Below are positions 1-12,687 of a DNA stretch of 64,000 nucleotides, in pieces. Source of the stretch: Sciurus carolinensis (Eukaryota > Chordata > Mammalia > Rodentia > Sciuridae); NCBI RefSeq assembly GCF_902686445.1, contig NC_062214.1, forward strand, positions 91,430,738 to 91,494,737, written 5' to 3'. The notes under the pieces were generated by a model that saw nothing but the letters and a program-made list of their open reading frames with translations, did no database searches and was not told the DNA's origin. The translations under genes were made by a program, and so were the position numbers. Within the stretch, counting starts at the first letter, position 1. Every line of letters starts with the position of its first letter.

Positions 1-371
1 TCTGCCTTCTTCTAACTCAATGATTTTCAACTAGGATGATTTTTGCCCTAGAGGGCATTTGATAATATCAGTAAACACTTCTACTTGTCATATTTGGAAG
101 TGGGTGCTTCTGGTATCTAGGGGATAGAAGCCAAGGATGCTGTTAAAAACCCTATACTATGCAAAAGACAGCTCCCCAATAAAAAATTATCTGGCCCCAA
201 ACATTAATAGTACTGTGGTTGAGAAACTGCTCCAACTCCCGGCTTTTTAATCCTAAGAAGGATTTTTGAAGAAAAACAGCTTTTTTTCCATGAGGCACAT
301 TAAAAAATAATTGAAATTCCCTATATTAGTCAACTACTGTCACAAAAAAATGTACTAAAAAACCATACCAA

Positions 372-543
372 GCCAGGCATGGTGGTGCAATCCCACCAGT
401 TCAGGAAGCTGAAGCAGGATGATTGAGTTAAAGTCAGTCTCAGCAAATAGTGAATTAGTGAGACCCTGTCTCTGAATAAAATATTAAAAAGGGCTGCGGA
501 TGTAACTTAGTGGTTAAGCACCTCTGGGTTCAATCCCCAATAC
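372..543 (+). mobile_element. B1-dID composite SINE
   Basis: B1-like left half (GCCAGGCATGGTGGTGCAAT, then GAGACCCTGTCTC) joined to an ID-like right half (GGCTGCGGATGTAACTTAGTGG, shortened here to its core, then GGGTTCAATCCCCA). This fused structure is known from squirrels and some other rodents. It runs into a GA-rich tract. Confidence 0.9.
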
Positions 544-652
544 TGAGAGAGAGAGAATTGGGTGGGAGAGAGAGGGGGGAAGAGAAAGAAGGAGGAGGAG
601 GAGGAGGAGGGTGGAGGGGAGGAGGAGGGGGAGGGGAGGAGGAGGAGGAGAA
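544..652 (+). repeat. GA/GGA-rich purine tract
   Basis: Nearly pure purine run of GAGAGA, GGGGGG and repeated GGA units at the tail of a SINE, probably expanded from its A-rich tail. The other strand gives an artefactual proline and serine frame. Confidence 0.85.
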
Positions 653-680
653 ACAAACCATGTCAAAACTCATTGGCTGA

Positions 681-815
681 GGCTTGGGTTGTGGCTCAGT
701 GGTAAAGCACTTGCCTAGAATGTGTGAGGCACTGGGTTTGATTCTCAGCACCACATATAAATAAATAAAATAAAGATCCATTAACAACTAAAAAATATTA
801 AAAAAAAAAAAAAAC
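681..815 (+). mobile_element. ID SINE
   Basis: GGCTTGGGTTGTGGCTCAGT, then GCACTTGCCTAGAATGTGTG and a tail of ATAAATAAATAAAATAAAG ending in poly(A). A tRNA-derived box A/B region is recognisable. Confidence 0.88.
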
Positions 816-2740
816 TCATAGGTTGGAGCTGCCATTGGGAGCATGGGGTCCAAGGCAGTGCTCACAGTCATCAAGGGTACAACTCCCCAATGGGGTACCC
901 CTCTCAGGCAGCAAGCAGTGGTCGTGGACTCTCAGGATCCTATTACTTTCTATTAGTGCTTCATTGACTTCACGAAATAAATTAGAACCTTTTAAAGTTT
1001 ATTGCTGGCCTAGAATAATTTAAACACCATCAGATTTACCTTTTCTTTAAGTGCTTTCTCCAAATCAGTTCTCAAGTCTATCTATTCCTGGTGCCATTTA
1101 TAAATCAAAACCAAGCCTGTGAAAATTTGGATGAAGATTTAAATGAAAACTGGATAAAATTTCTGCAGCTGGACTGCATGTGAGTATGGGAAAAAGGAAG
1201 AATCAGGAATGAATCCAATCAAATAAAGTGACCTGAACAACTAGAAGAAATTGCATCAGTGAGATGAGAAAGAGTTCAGGGGTGCAACATGTTAAAGTTA
1301 TTCTGACATCTTCTGTCCTCCCAGATTTCTGGTGAAAAGTCAGCAGTATTTCAAATAGTTCCATAGAATGTAAGGAGAAAGTTCCACTAGACAGGGAAAA
1401 GCAGCATACCACCTGAAACAATGGACTCATTGTTTTCTCAAGAAAAATATTCATAGACAAGTCTTAGGTGAGAACTTTAGAAACAAAAAAGGTGATAAAA
1501 TTTAATCACTCTACCTCTTAAAGTTGATTAATTCCTCAAAAATGGCCAAGATTTCCAAATATTTACACATGTGAGGAAAGGGCAGTTCTTGAAATTTGGT
1601 TAAATCTTGTTCCAGGAATCATGTTGGAAAAATCTCAGAGTACACCAATGAAATAGGTTACACTGTGAACAATTCCCCCAGATGATGAGAAACACAGTGG
1701 CCCTGATGTGAACATTTTGACTCTCACAACAGAGCTAAAGAGTGGTAGAGGAGTGAACTGTTACACTGGTCCCAGGAATGAAGAGCATCCTTTATGAGAA
1801 GTGGGCATGGAACAGGTCAGTAAGTTCTGGGATTTCTGGTACATCTTCTCATCATAGTCATGGAACTATGTGGAATCAAGCTGAGGCTGTTGAGGAAGGC
1901 TACATGAAGCAATAAAGGTGAAAAATAAAGGTGCTTTTTCCCTCTTCAAAATGATTAACACTGAATTTAGTAGACAAAAAATATCTTCTTATGGGGCTAA
2001 AGGAACATACCATTCTGGATGGTTTTCAAAATATGAATTTTGTCCAATGCAAACCATTTATACAGGGTAGTCTCTTGCTCATCATTGGCTATGAAAAAAA
2101 TGTTCTGTGGAATTCAGTGAAGAAAAAGAAACAAAAACCCAAAATAAAAAAATTAAGGACAGCAGTGAATGAAAACAATAAGGACCATTTCACACATATA
2201 GAAAAAAAAAGTCTATGGAGAATGGAGAAGTTGAAGGCATTTGACAGCAGAGATGAGCTACTCATCCCTATGAGAAAAGAGACACCATCTTAGGTGACCT
2301 GGAATACATCTACAAGGGCCGTCAAGTCTTAGAGCCATAGCTCCTGCCATTCTTTCATCCAAGGATGGTGAAGCAACACTGAGTTGCCTATTTACACTCT
2401 GCACAAAGACTGAGGTCTGTGATGTGCACACAGGCTACTAGAGTCTACAATAGGCCTAGGTGGTAACTGGGCTCTACACACACCTGTTGTTATTCCCATG
2501 CCAAGTACTTTCCCAGTATATATGGCTGAATGTTAAGTTCCAATTAACCTTGAACATGCAACTCTGAGGAATTCCCCTATGAAGGAGTTAAAAAGGGGAT
2601 GAAGTGGATTTAGTAGACAATTGAAACTAGGTTGTGACCTGGGATTCATGGAGAGCTAAAATGTTTACTGCATATCTAGATCAAAAAAATCAGTTAATTA
2701 GTAAAAATTAAAAGGGAAAGAAGAAAATAAATTGAGACCT

Positions 2741-2800
2741 AATCACCCTAAGTGTGCTTCAGACACCCCTGGGTTTAATCCCCAGTACCAAAAACATCAT
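2741..2800 (+). mobile_element. Degenerate ID SINE tail
   Basis: Only the box B end (CCCTGGGTTTAATCCCCAGT followed by ACC and A) is clear; the 5' half is not recognised. Confidence 0.5.
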
Positions 2801-3944
2801 CAAGAAAAAATGTGAATGAATGAAAAAAGGAACTCACCAGGTTTACTAATAACATGCTGACAAATGAAGGCAGGGCTCAGCTGCAGCTTTGCTGCATACT
2901 GCTGGATAGGACTCCTCACGGCAGGCTGGTCTCAGGTCTGCTCTATGCGTATTAATTCAGGGATCCAGGCTAAGTGAGCATTAACTATGGAAGGCATGTT
3001 CTCATGGAATGTGAACAATATCCAAGAACTCAGGTCCAATCATGAAGGAGCTTTTTAATGTTCTTACTTCATAATCATTAATTGACCAATTCAAGGCATG
3101 TGACTCAAAGTCAAGGGGCAGGAAAGCACATTCTGGCCTCTCTGAGGCCATGCAAATGTGTGGATACAAAATTTGATCATAGGTAATGATGAACTGAAGG
3201 AAGAACTTAATATCCAACAATTTTCTTAAGTTTTATTTTTCTTCAAACTCAATATGCCTCTTTTCCAACTACACCCTATAGGACAGTTTCTAGATCTTTC
3301 ACCATACTGACATTATATTTGGATGTAAATTTTAACACTTCAGCATCCTTGTTAAATTACAATGCTGACTAGCAAATATAATACTCCACATATGGTCTTA
3401 CCAGTACTGATTTTGCCTAGTGAAAAGTTTTAGTGGCAAAAGAGTTTTAAAATGTATCTAGGTAAGGACACTGCTCAGAAAATACAAAAGAAATTAAATG
3501 GTTTGGGGAAGTTTAAAAAAATCAGCTGTCCTTTTTTACTGAGTACTAAATTAGACATATTTTACTTCTAAAGTATAAAGGAGGTAATTCAAAGTAATAT
3601 TAGAGAAATTTTCCTCTAAATTCTGTTTTCTATCTCAATAACCAAATTCTCTACCTTGATAACATTCTTAGGTCACTTTGGAGTTTATAAAGCCCTTAAA
3701 TATATTTCATCTAAATTAATATAATTCTTAACAACTTGGCATTAGTTTTGCCCTTCCTGAAGGATACTTTCTTTACTCAATGAACATAGTCTCTCTCACT
3801 GCCCTGCCTAAAGGGAAGAGGCTTTTTCCCTCTGCCTGGAACATCCTTCCTGGACAACCCCCTTCATTTGTCTGCCTAGCTACTATTATCTTTAAGTAAA
3901 TCTCAACGGGATGGCACTCCATAAGCTGTGCCTAGCTTTCATTT

Positions 3945-4150
3945 TTCAGTAAATATTTATTGAGTGCCATACCAAAACAAAGGGATGTACCTCTACAAGG
4001 TACTGGGGATACAGCAGTGAACATGACAGTATAGTTCTTGTGTTAACATGGCTTAGCACCCAATTGGAGAGAGAGACATTAAACAAATCATTACACCACT
4101 AGTCAATTAATCACAACAGTGGTAAATGTGAGAAAGGCAAAGTACTACAC
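3945..4150 (+). repeat. Old dispersed mammalian repeat fragment
   Basis: Contains AAATATTTATTGAGTGCC, then TACTGGGGATACAGCAGTGA and an ATTAAACAAAT stretch. I recall this order from a very common old mammalian repeat that also occurs here at 15568, 26130 and 30855. I do not assign a family name. Confidence 0.5.
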
Positions 4151-5798
4151 TATACTACACCTCTCTTTCTTATTATAGCATTTATTTTGTTTTACTGTAA
4201 TCAGCTATTTGTCTTTATTCACCAATATGGATGAAAGGTATGAATATTAACTATATTTTCATAGCTTGGCATAACTCCCACTGAATAAAAATACTAAATA
4301 TTTATGGAGTATTTAAATAATCAAATGGACCTGCCCCAAAGGCTAAATTAATGAGCTAGGAAAAGATTTGAATTTGGGATTCCAATTCCAATACTTCCTT
4401 TCAGCACTGTATAGCATTCCAAGAAGTGCTAACTTACTACATTAACTATAAGTGAGAAAGAATGAACGTATACCTATTATTTATAAACTATGCCTCTCTG
4501 TAGAAAACCTATGTACATACAGATATTATATAATGTGTATCTTATTTATATACACTAATGTAGGTATACTAATGACCTCATATTCCTATTTATTTTGACT
4601 ATTATCTAGGCATTTATAATAGAATATGTTAAAATATAAATTTACAAATTTAACTACAAAATTAAAAATGATCTTGTGTCTAATAAATGGTCATAAGTTA
4701 TTACAAGTAATATATAACAAAAATACAAATATATATACATATATATAATTTGGGGTTATGCTTAAATAAAAATTAATTTCTTAAATGTATAATTCAAAAT
4801 TTATGCTTCAGAGAATAACAATGAGAAATTCACATATGATAAAGTAATGGTTATTATTTCATTCTATGGGTACATATTCAGTGTGGCCAGTCTATCACCC
4901 AAACTTTGCTAAAAGCATTATCTTATTGAATATTGAATCTTTCCTTGAGTTCACAGAAATTACAAATATAACCCCAAAAGTGCTAGCACCTCCTTTCTTA
5001 CACTCTTCCAAAAGAGTAATTTTAAGACTTTTGAAAACAGCCTACTTCACTGAAGGGAATTAGCACCATCTAGTGAAAGAAGCTGGTAAAATTTGAAAAT
5101 GAAAATAGCTTCTGTAAGCAAGGTTAACAGGGCTGGGTAAAAAATACAGAAAACAGGAGTTTTATCAATTTATACTGGACTTTACCAGACTCCAGCTATA
5201 TATTTGTATAAAAAACAACACTCAGTATAATCATTTAAAATTTTTTCAGAAATATTCCTGTTTTGGAATATTTACAAGGAAGATAATTTGCTAAGTTCAA
5301 GGCATTATTAAACAAGTATGGCCCATTAACAGACTTCCCTGTTCTCTAACTTGCAATCAGAGTTAAAGGACCTTCACTTTCTCCTACAGATGTTGGAAAG
5401 TCAAAAAATTCTAAAACTGGGCAAATTAGTTTGGTGGCTGCATATAGGAAGAAGTCACATGAAAATGTGTGTCAAGGGAAGGCTAACCAGTTGGGGGTTG
5501 ATGGCATTAATATAAAGAGGAGATACCAGAGTCTGAAATGAAATAGAAACAAAAGTCTAGGGAGAGTCATGAAAGTTTACACTGGGTTTGGGGGTCACTA
5601 TGTCACTACAAAATGCAGGATGCCTCTTAATCTGCTGCAGATTTTTTTTTAATTGGTCATACCTCTTTATGTCTTTTAAAATTATCATCTTAAAAACTTT
5701 TTTACTTTTTTTGTGGGGGGGCTTATTCTCCTTACTAGAGGACAAGCTCCTTGGGGAACTTTCACATAGAGGTTAATAATGATGGAATTAAAAGAATG

Positions 5799-5836
5799 TG
5801 TGAATGTGTGTGCGTGTGTGCATGTGTGTGTGTATG
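5799..5836 (+). repeat. Imperfect TG-rich microsatellite
   Basis: TG dinucleotides interrupted by C and A. Confidence 0.7.
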
Positions 5837-6466
5837 TGGGGTCACTTAATGGCATAACTGCAGTGGAGAAAACTAAAAATACAGTGGATTTTTCCCTTCT
5901 ATCTTTAAGAGTCTCCTTGTGGAATTTAGGAGAAATCTTAATTATGCATATCAGTAACTCAAATATGTAATTGTTGCATCCTGGTAAAAATTTTTAGTTA
6001 GTGGATGAAAAAGAAATTTGAGATGAGTTAGTCCTTTTATACTGCATCTTTGGATAAAAATATCAATTCATCTGTTATTCTTTTCCTCTTAATTTCAAGT
6101 AAATTATATTGCCTATCTCCAAAAAGAACTAAGATGTAAATTAAGAATAGGACTTACAAGCATAAAATTAAAAAAACCAAAAAGAACATGTAGCCTATAG
6201 AAATTAATAAATATTTCAACTATACAGTAACATTGTTAGTACAGCAGGATAAAAGTACATTTTATGCAAACTAAATTTCACTCTAAAATTCTAGAACACT
6301 AACCCCAAATTTTGTTTTCCTAGATTCTTCACTTTATAGTTTCCAAGAGTATTTTGCCTTGTTATAACATAAATTTCCACTCACTTGAATTCCTAAGCCT
6401 GTGAACTCCAATGAGGATGATCATTTAGACTAGAAGCCTGAACATTCACAGTTACCAGATACATAC

Positions 6467-6589
6467 CTGAGTTAAGGAAAAACTGAGGAGAATCTCCATG
6501 AATGCCCACAATACCTGGCCCCAAGGAGTCAGACAGGGTATTCACAAAGGAAAACACTCCACTCATGATTCCAAAGCCCAAGCCAGAAA
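6467..6589 (-). CDS. APH1B: APH1B exon 4
   Basis: Acceptor CTCTGTAG, donor GTATGT at 6466. Two bases finish a Val codon, then 40 codons read SGLGFGIMSGVFSFVNTLSD followed by SLGPGIVGIHGDSPQFFLNS. This holds the GxxxGxxxG helix-packing motif of membrane segment 4 (GLGFGIMSG) and the conserved histidine of the GIHGDSP motif. Length 123 nt fits the phases. Substitutions against human (from memory) are few: Ile for Thr in GPGTV and Asn for Tyr in FFLYS. The frame is open and looks constrained, in contrast to exon 2. Confidence 0.95.
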
Positions 6590-7332
6590 CTACAGAGGAA
6601 GAAAAACACTGTTAAACCCTTTTCCCACCAAGATTTCTATTCAAATCAAATTTCTAAGGACTAGGGAATACTATTTTGCTAAAGGGAAAATAGTACATAT
6701 GCTAATGGTGAAGTAGTGGCCAGTCAGCTCTGGAAAGGCATGTGCTTAGCTATATGAAGGAGAGAGAGAAGGGGTAAGAGAAAGGGAAATGAACAGGGGG
6801 AAGCAGCAGAGAAATGAAAAACAGATCTAGAAACACAGAAGAAATAGATGAGGCAGAAGAGGATATGATGCTGAAGTTCTGGCTTTGGTTTATGGTAACA
6901 GAATCTGTACAGTTAAATTTAATAGCTTAGAACCAGAATTGAGCTTCAATGGTGACTGTTCATGTAAGGCGTGATCCTGGGCTCAATTTAGAGACCTAAA
7001 TCCAATCTTAAAACATAATTCTGAAAGCATAATATGTAGAGATAATGACTGAGTTAATATATAGAGTCCTCCTAGTGTAGCTGAAGTCATGGTAAACAAC
7101 CAGAGAAAGTGAAAGCCACACCAAGTGAAACTGTTAGTTAACTAGAGTATAGTATATATGTTAAAAACTATCAAACTTAACATTTAATGAACATACAGAA
7201 AAAAGGTCACCAGTAATCACTTTCCTTTACATAAGGAACCAGGAAAGTTGTAAAAATAAATAACATATGTCAATAGGCCAAGACAGTAATAAAATACTGT
7301 TTGGAATTTATAAAGATACAAAACATAGTGGG

Positions 7333-7552
7333 TTTTTTTTTTTTGTTGTTGTTGTTGTTGATTTTTTTTCAATGCCACGAGCTGAACCCAGAGGTGCTTA
7401 ACCACCAACCTACATTTATTTTATTTAGAGACAGGGTCTTGGTGGAGTTGCTCAGGGCCTCACTAAGTTGCTGAGGCTGGCTTTAAACTCATGATCCTCC
7501 TGCCTCAGCATCCTGAGTCACTGGGATTACAGGTGTACACCTCTGTGCCCGG
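7333..7552 (-). mobile_element. B1-dID SINE in APH1B intron 3
   Basis: Poly(T) and GTT repeats, then the reverse ID box (GAACCCAGAGGTGCTTAACC), then reverse B1 (GAGACAGGGTCTTG through GGGATTACAGGTGTACACC). It is in the same orientation as APH1B and ends 75 bp from the exon 3 donor. The rest of intron 3 (6590-7627) is plain AT-rich sequence. Confidence 0.92.
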
Positions 7553-7627
7553 TAAAATAAAGATAGTTTTTAAGCCAAGTCTGAATTTTTTTTTCTTCCT
7601 TAATGACACCTCACGGGTCTAACTTAC

Positions 7628-7698
7628 CATAGGCCAGCAATCGCATAGATGGCACACTCTCATCTGGGTTTATGCTCTTCAAACCCTCACTGGCTTTT
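7628..7698 (-). CDS. APH1B: APH1B exon 3
   Basis: Acceptor TTTTAG, donor GTAAG at 7627. In the ancestral frame (one base to finish a Lys codon, then 23 codons, then one base) it reads KASEGLKSINPDESVPSMRL then LAY, the cytosolic loop before the fourth membrane segment. Human has GETA where this copy has DESV (from memory). The frame itself is open. If spliced to exon 2 as found, the shifted frame meets TGA at 7689-7687. The exon lies 75 bp from a B1-dID SINE in intron 3. Confidence 0.92.
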
Positions 7699-8188
7699 CT
7701 AAAATAAAACCACACACACATTTTTTTAAAAAGAAGAAAAAGCAGTATGTTGGGAAAGTATACAAGATACCTCAAAATCCAGATATTTCCTAAGACTTTT
7801 TATCAGGTTATACTCTAAATCTAGTATCCATTCAAACAAAACTCAGCACATTTTCAATTAACTAAAATCAACTGCAATTTCTAACTTCTGCCTTTTATCT
7901 AAATGCTCACACAAAAAAGAAAAATGTAGGTAAATAAGCCATGAAGAAATTAATAAGAAAAATAGCAATACTGTAATTTCTGAGTTCAAGAAATATCTCA
8001 ATATCCATGGAATTTACCACTCTGAACTGTAAACACTGTTCTCTTCCTAAAACACTGTCTTCATCTTCGCTTTATCTTCCATTAGGGCCACACTTACTGC
8101 CTCCTTCCCTTCTATCTTGTACTCCGTAGAATCAAAACTTTTCTTCTTTTCCTTCCTTATCCTCCTCCCCTCTCTTCTCACTCTCTCT

Positions 8189-8255
8189 ACTAGGGATGGA
8201 ATCCAGGATCTCTCTAAGTGCATGCTCTACCAGTGAGCCACACCCTCAGGTCCCA
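8189..8255 (-). mobile_element. ID SINE
   Basis: TACTAGGGATGGAATCCAGG, then GTGCATGCTCTACCAGTGAG and CCACACCC: a reverse ID core. Confidence 0.75.
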
Positions 8256-9670
8256 GACAATAATTCTTTAAGAAGCTGCCTCTACCAATGGTTGATTATC
8301 ATTAGTTCTCCTTACTCTTAAATCCTATAATACTGATGAACTGAACTCTCATATGGGTACTTAATTATATCTGATTCTAAAATATTTCACATGTATATTT
8401 TATATCTCCAATTAGACTTCAGAAAAGAAAGCACTCTAATACTTTCATTATATCCTATAGGATAAAATGCTATAGAGGAGGTAAGAGGTAAATGAATATG
8501 TGAATGAAAGAATAGAATACTGCTCAACAAGAAATGATCTTCAGAATGATCATATTCATGCTTCCTTTATAGCCAATTCACAATTCATCATGAGCCTCCA
8601 CCTTCCACACTGGTATGTATAGAATGCTAAGTGTGGCTGGTCAGTTCCACTACCGTCACTATTACTACTCCTTGTTGGCCAGAAACTATGCAACAGTGTA
8701 AGATTCTGACTCATAGAATATTTAAATTATATTATTGAAATATATGTTTACTAAAGTAATAATGGAACCAAAACATTTTAGACCGATTTGTCAGCAAGTA
8801 CTGAAACAAAAAGGAAATAGATTAACTCTAAAATTACGTTAACCAGAACATACATGCTTTCTGACATTGTGTTAATTTAAATTTCAAGGTATGTATATTC
8901 ATTATAGACTACCTTAAGGCAATGCAGAATTCAACCAAAAAGTGTTCTTTGCTTTCCTGGACTCAAAAAGTCAGAAACTTAAGTGACCCTTTTCCTATTT
9001 ATTTGGAGCAGTAACCAACTAAATTGTCCAACTTTTCTAAATAAAATAAACTTACCTATTACAGGGATCCTGTTAAAGGTTAACTAAAGCTTATAAGTCA
9101 TATGTAATAGTAATGCTCTTCAACAAAGTTATCAATAAAGTAAAATTAATAATTTTGGAGAATTTTTATATAAATGGTTCAGAAGTGAATAAAAGATTTT
9201 CACTATTTGGTATGGCAAAGTACTGCTATCACAAATACATTATATAAGTTCAAAAGTTTAGTAAATTTCCTCAGAATACATTACAGGAGTGTTTGAGAGG
9301 GAATGTTATGGCACTAACAGTTCTCAGCGTTAACATCAGGAAGCGAGAAAGCACAAAACATGATCAGTTTCCATGTTCCTGACGAACAGAACACATGATT
9401 GGTGATGCAAGGAGTAGTGTTTCAATTCGAACATTTTACAGAAGTGGAAAATTCTTTGTTTGCATTTATTACTGTATTTCCAAGAACAGAAAAAAAATGC
9501 CAATTTTAAAAATATAAACTTTGAAAAAACTACTGGTAAACTATAGTCTTTGTTTTATTTTTAGAACACATGTATAATAGAGAGCATTGACTATGCACAC
9601 AAATTAAATACACTATTTTAGAAATAAAAAAAAAAAAATAGACTGATGCCTCTTAAAGAAAACTGTAGCA

Positions 9671-9745
9671 CTGACCACGGATGTAGTCAGTGGTAAAGCC
9701 CAAGGTTCTGGGTTCAATAACTACTGAAAAACAAACAACAAAAAA
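9671..9745 (+). mobile_element. ID SINE
   Basis: ACGGATGTAGTCAGTGGTAA, then GGTTCTGGGTTCAATAACTA and a CAAACAAC tail; a diverged ID copy directly before a B1-dID element. Confidence 0.75.
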
Positions 9746-9751
9746 CTTGGA

Positions 9752-9970
9752 ACACCCAGGTGCAGTGGCATATGCTTATAATCCCAGCAACTTGTGAGGC
9801 TGAGGCAAGAGGATCACAAGTTTGAAGCCAACCTCAACAATCTAGCAAGGCCTTAAGCAACTTAGTGAGATTCTGTCTCAAAATGTAAAAAGAGCTGGGG
9901 ACATAGCTCAGTGGTAGAGCACACCTGGGTTAAATCCCCAGTACCAGGAACAAAAACTAAAACAAAAAAT
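9752..9970 (+). mobile_element. B1-dID SINE
   Basis: CCCAGGTGCAGTGGCATATG start, GAGGCTGAGGCAAGAGGATC and GATTCTGTCTC of the B1 half, then GCTGGGGACATAGCTCAGTG of the ID half and an A-rich tail. Confidence 0.9.
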
Positions 9971-10235
9971 CACCAGTGCAAACTCTCCACATTTTACTCT
10001 TGGCACTAAATTCAGGTAGCAAAAATTTGAATGAATCAGTCTTTTAAATTTAAAAGTTCGAAACCCTACTTTGGCACTGGGGATCATTAAATAAAATATT
10101 CATTAAACCAAAAACTCTGTATTTGAAAGTAGTATAGCATAAAAGAGCAATTTAAATGTATCCATGTGTTATCAATAAAGCGTTACAAAATTCTCAAAAA
10201 AAAAAACAAAAAACAAAAACAAAAAAAAAAAACCT
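9971..10235 (+). other. Possible processed retrocopy 3' end
   Basis: Unique-looking AT-rich sequence with AATAAA at about 10173-10178 and, 17 bases later, a 37-bp A-rich run. This spacing is that of a reverse-transcribed mRNA tail. No coding part or target-site duplication could be identified, so the source is unknown. Confidence 0.25.
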
Positions 10236-11234
10236 AGTTTTAACCCAACTACATAACAACCAACATTTCTAGAAATCTTCTAGGAAACTTTTATAGAATA
10301 TTTCAAAGGTTTATTAAAGATGCATTTTGCAAAAGCAAACAAAAGCACCTGTTAAGACAAGTTTGTTCTACCACCTGTTTGCAAATTTCCACAGGTCCTT
10401 TCGGAGGAGTGTGTGTGGTTTCCTTAAGAGGCCAAAGAGGCTTCTCTAAACTTCCTTCCATGAGAGCCTGCAAACTGACAGCTATAATTCCTTCCTCATT
10501 CAGTCCTACTCCCTTACAGTCCTCATTTAAAAAATGGATCCATGTTCAATCTATAGTCCTCTGGAACTATAGATTAATGTCAAGAAAAGGTTGCCATTCA
10601 GGTGGAAACCATGGAGAAACAAGGTAGGGAAGAACAGCAGATACTCATTTAGGCACTCTGATTAAGTCAGGCTTATAAAGTGTTAAGTCCTAAGCAGTTA
10701 CTAAATTCATATCCTAAGCTGTAAAATTTTGTATTTAATTTCAAAATTAAGGTTTTATTCAAAATTTGAGCCGTCACAATAAAAATGCAAACCAACATGA
10801 ACCAATGGTGATGCTGACAGGAAAAACAAGTGCAATGTGAGGCTGAGTTATTGAGAGCACAGTGCCCAGGCAAGGACACTACTTAGATCGCACTGCAGAA
10901 TACGAAGCTGGGTTCTGAGCATGGGTAAAAATCAAGCACTGACAAAAAAAAAAAAAAAAAAAAAAGCTTGAAAGCCACAACCATGTTTTCTGAGATCCAC
11001 ATGAAGAAATGAGGAATGTTTAGCCTTGAAAGGAACATGAAGACAACCATGTGGCAAAGATTTAATTTATCTGGTGAGTGGGGCAGAGGTCAAAAGAAGA
11101 GAGATTTTCATTACCTTAGTAGTATTCTACAGTAAAAATTAAAATTGTAGCTCAGTTGTAACAGCTGTATGCCAGAAACATTCAACCACTGCTAGATATT
11201 CATCTGTTAGGGACAGTATATTCCTGTGAAAATT

Positions 11235-11376
11235 AAAAAACTTTTAAATTTCTTTGAGGCAGAGTCTAACTTTGTTGGTCAGGCTGGCCCTGAACTCCCA
11301 GGCTCAAGCAATTTTCCTGTTTCAGTCTCACCTCTTGAGTACCTGGAACTATAGGCACACACCACCACATGTGGCT
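11235..11376 (-). mobile_element. B1-type SINE
   Basis: Reverse B1: GAGGCAGAGTCTAACTTTGT, CTGGCCCTGAACTCCCAGGC, then ACTATAGGCACACACCACCA. No ID half is seen. Confidence 0.8.
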
Positions 11377-12228
11377 TTAAATGTTACTTTTGATATTTAT
11401 TTGTTGCTCTCCAATATTTCCAGGGACTAGTGGGAATTTCATGTTTAAACCTTTTCTAAGAAATGGCTTCCTAGTTAACAATTTGTAATTTTAATTGTTT
11501 TAGTATGGAAAGGAAAGTCAGTATCTACTACTAAAAGCAAAAAAATTTAAAAAATACAGAAGGCCTAACATATTAGCAAGAACAAATTACTAGAAACCTA
11601 TTAAGAGAGATGTGGAAGTTCAGTCTTGGTTGTATCTGTGAAATTCATGGACAGCTGTAATTACCTCATTAGCAGAAATGAAGACAAATGATACATTTAT
11701 CACTCTAATAAGTCTTACTACATAATCAGAGCCAATCACATGACTGCCTGAAAGAAAATATCGTTCCAAGTTGTGTTTTAAATCAGAAGTTTCATGTGAG
11801 GTTCTCATGGGTCCCTCAGATGACATACTTTGTGACCCAAAAAGGGAACTTGTGTCCAAGTTTTGTTTTTTTCCAAACATTTCACTTCATAGATTTGAAA
11901 CTACAGAAAATATCACAAAACGAACCACTGCTGTGCCCTAATACATTCAAAATAATGGAAAGCATAATCTCCGTAAGAATTATCTCAGGTAGTCATAAAG
12001 AATATATAAATTCCAAGTTGGAAGCATTTTTGTTGTTTAATTATTATTCCCTAGGTTGCTTTTCTCCATGTTAATTCTTCTAATATACAATATATTTTCT
12101 TGTTCATTTCTTGTCCCTTCTCCTCTTATTATAAACTCCATGAGGTCATAGATATTTTTAGCCATTGATGTATCTCCAGTACCTTGCATTGGCACTGGCA
12201 CTGTCTGGCATTGAATAATTTTTTGGAA

Positions 12229-12500
12229 ACCAGGCATGATGGTGCACAATTGTAATCGCATGGACTTGGGAGGCTGATGCAGGAGGAACACAAGTTCAAG
12301 GCCAGTCTCAGCAACTTAGGGAGACCATACCTTAAAATAAAAAATAAAAAGGGCTGGGGATGTAGCTCCATGGTAAAGTGCCTCTGGGTTCAATCCCAAG
12401 TACCCTAAATAAATAAACAAGGCCTGGGAGGTTGCTCGATGGTTAAGTGCCCTTGGGTTCAATCTCCAGTACCAAAAAAAAGAAATAAGAAAAAAGAATA
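12229..12500 (+). mobile_element. B1-dID SINE with two tandem ID units
   Basis: B1 half from CCAGGCATGATGGTGCACAA, then ID unit one (GGCTGGGGATGTAGCTCCAT to CAATCCCAAGTACC), an ATAAATAAACAA spacer and ID unit two (GGCCTGGGAGGTTGCTCGAT to CAATCTCCAGTACC), then poly(A). Confidence 0.88.
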
Positions 12501-12687
12501 TTTTTTAAAAGAAGGACGGAATCTGCACAAGTTAAAGAATACTTAATATTTTCAGGCTGGAAATATACCAATCCCTTCACTTAGAACTATGCAGTAAAGT
12601 ATGGATCCTCAAATACCATAGGATATTAATGTTTCACATTACCAAATCATAATTCAAATCTAACTGGGGGAAAAACAAAAGACTTAC

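Larger units (their letters stand above)
1..6466 (-). other. APH1B intron 4 (partial) and flank, no exon found
   Basis: Lies downstream of APH1B exon 4 in the direction of transcription. I looked on the minus strand for the remaining exons (the F-F-D-G-C-E-K-K-K and W-A-F-L-A-A-G-G-S stretches) and saw neither, so they are probably left of the window. The region holds SINEs near 372-815, a GA-rich tract, a degenerate ID tail near 2750, an old repeat near 3950-4150 and a TG-rich stretch near 5800-5836. The rest is AT-rich sequence in which I recognise nothing. Confidence 0.6.
7699..12687 (-). other. APH1B intron 2
   Basis: Intron between exons 2 and 3, about 5.0 kb. It holds an ID at 8189-8255, an ID plus B1-dID pair at 9671-9970, a possible retrocopy 3' end ending in a poly(A) run near 10196-10233, a long A run near 10944-10965, a B1 at 11235-11376 and a SINE with two ID units at 12229-12500. 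No coding exon was seen. Confidence 0.75.

Noticed and set aside
681..815. tRNA-like box A/B sequences in the ID elements
   Set aside because: They are tRNA-derived SINEs with A-rich tails; no cloverleaf suited to a working tRNA was seen.
1991..2293. 100-codon plus-strand frame rich in Lys
   Set aside because: AT-rich, no homologous motif recognised, no splice or promoter context inside the APH1B intron.
1..6466. Search for APH1B exons 5 and 6
   Set aside because: No stretch on the minus strand encodes the expected F-F-D-G-C-E-K-K or A-A-G-G-S motifs, so the exons are not claimed.
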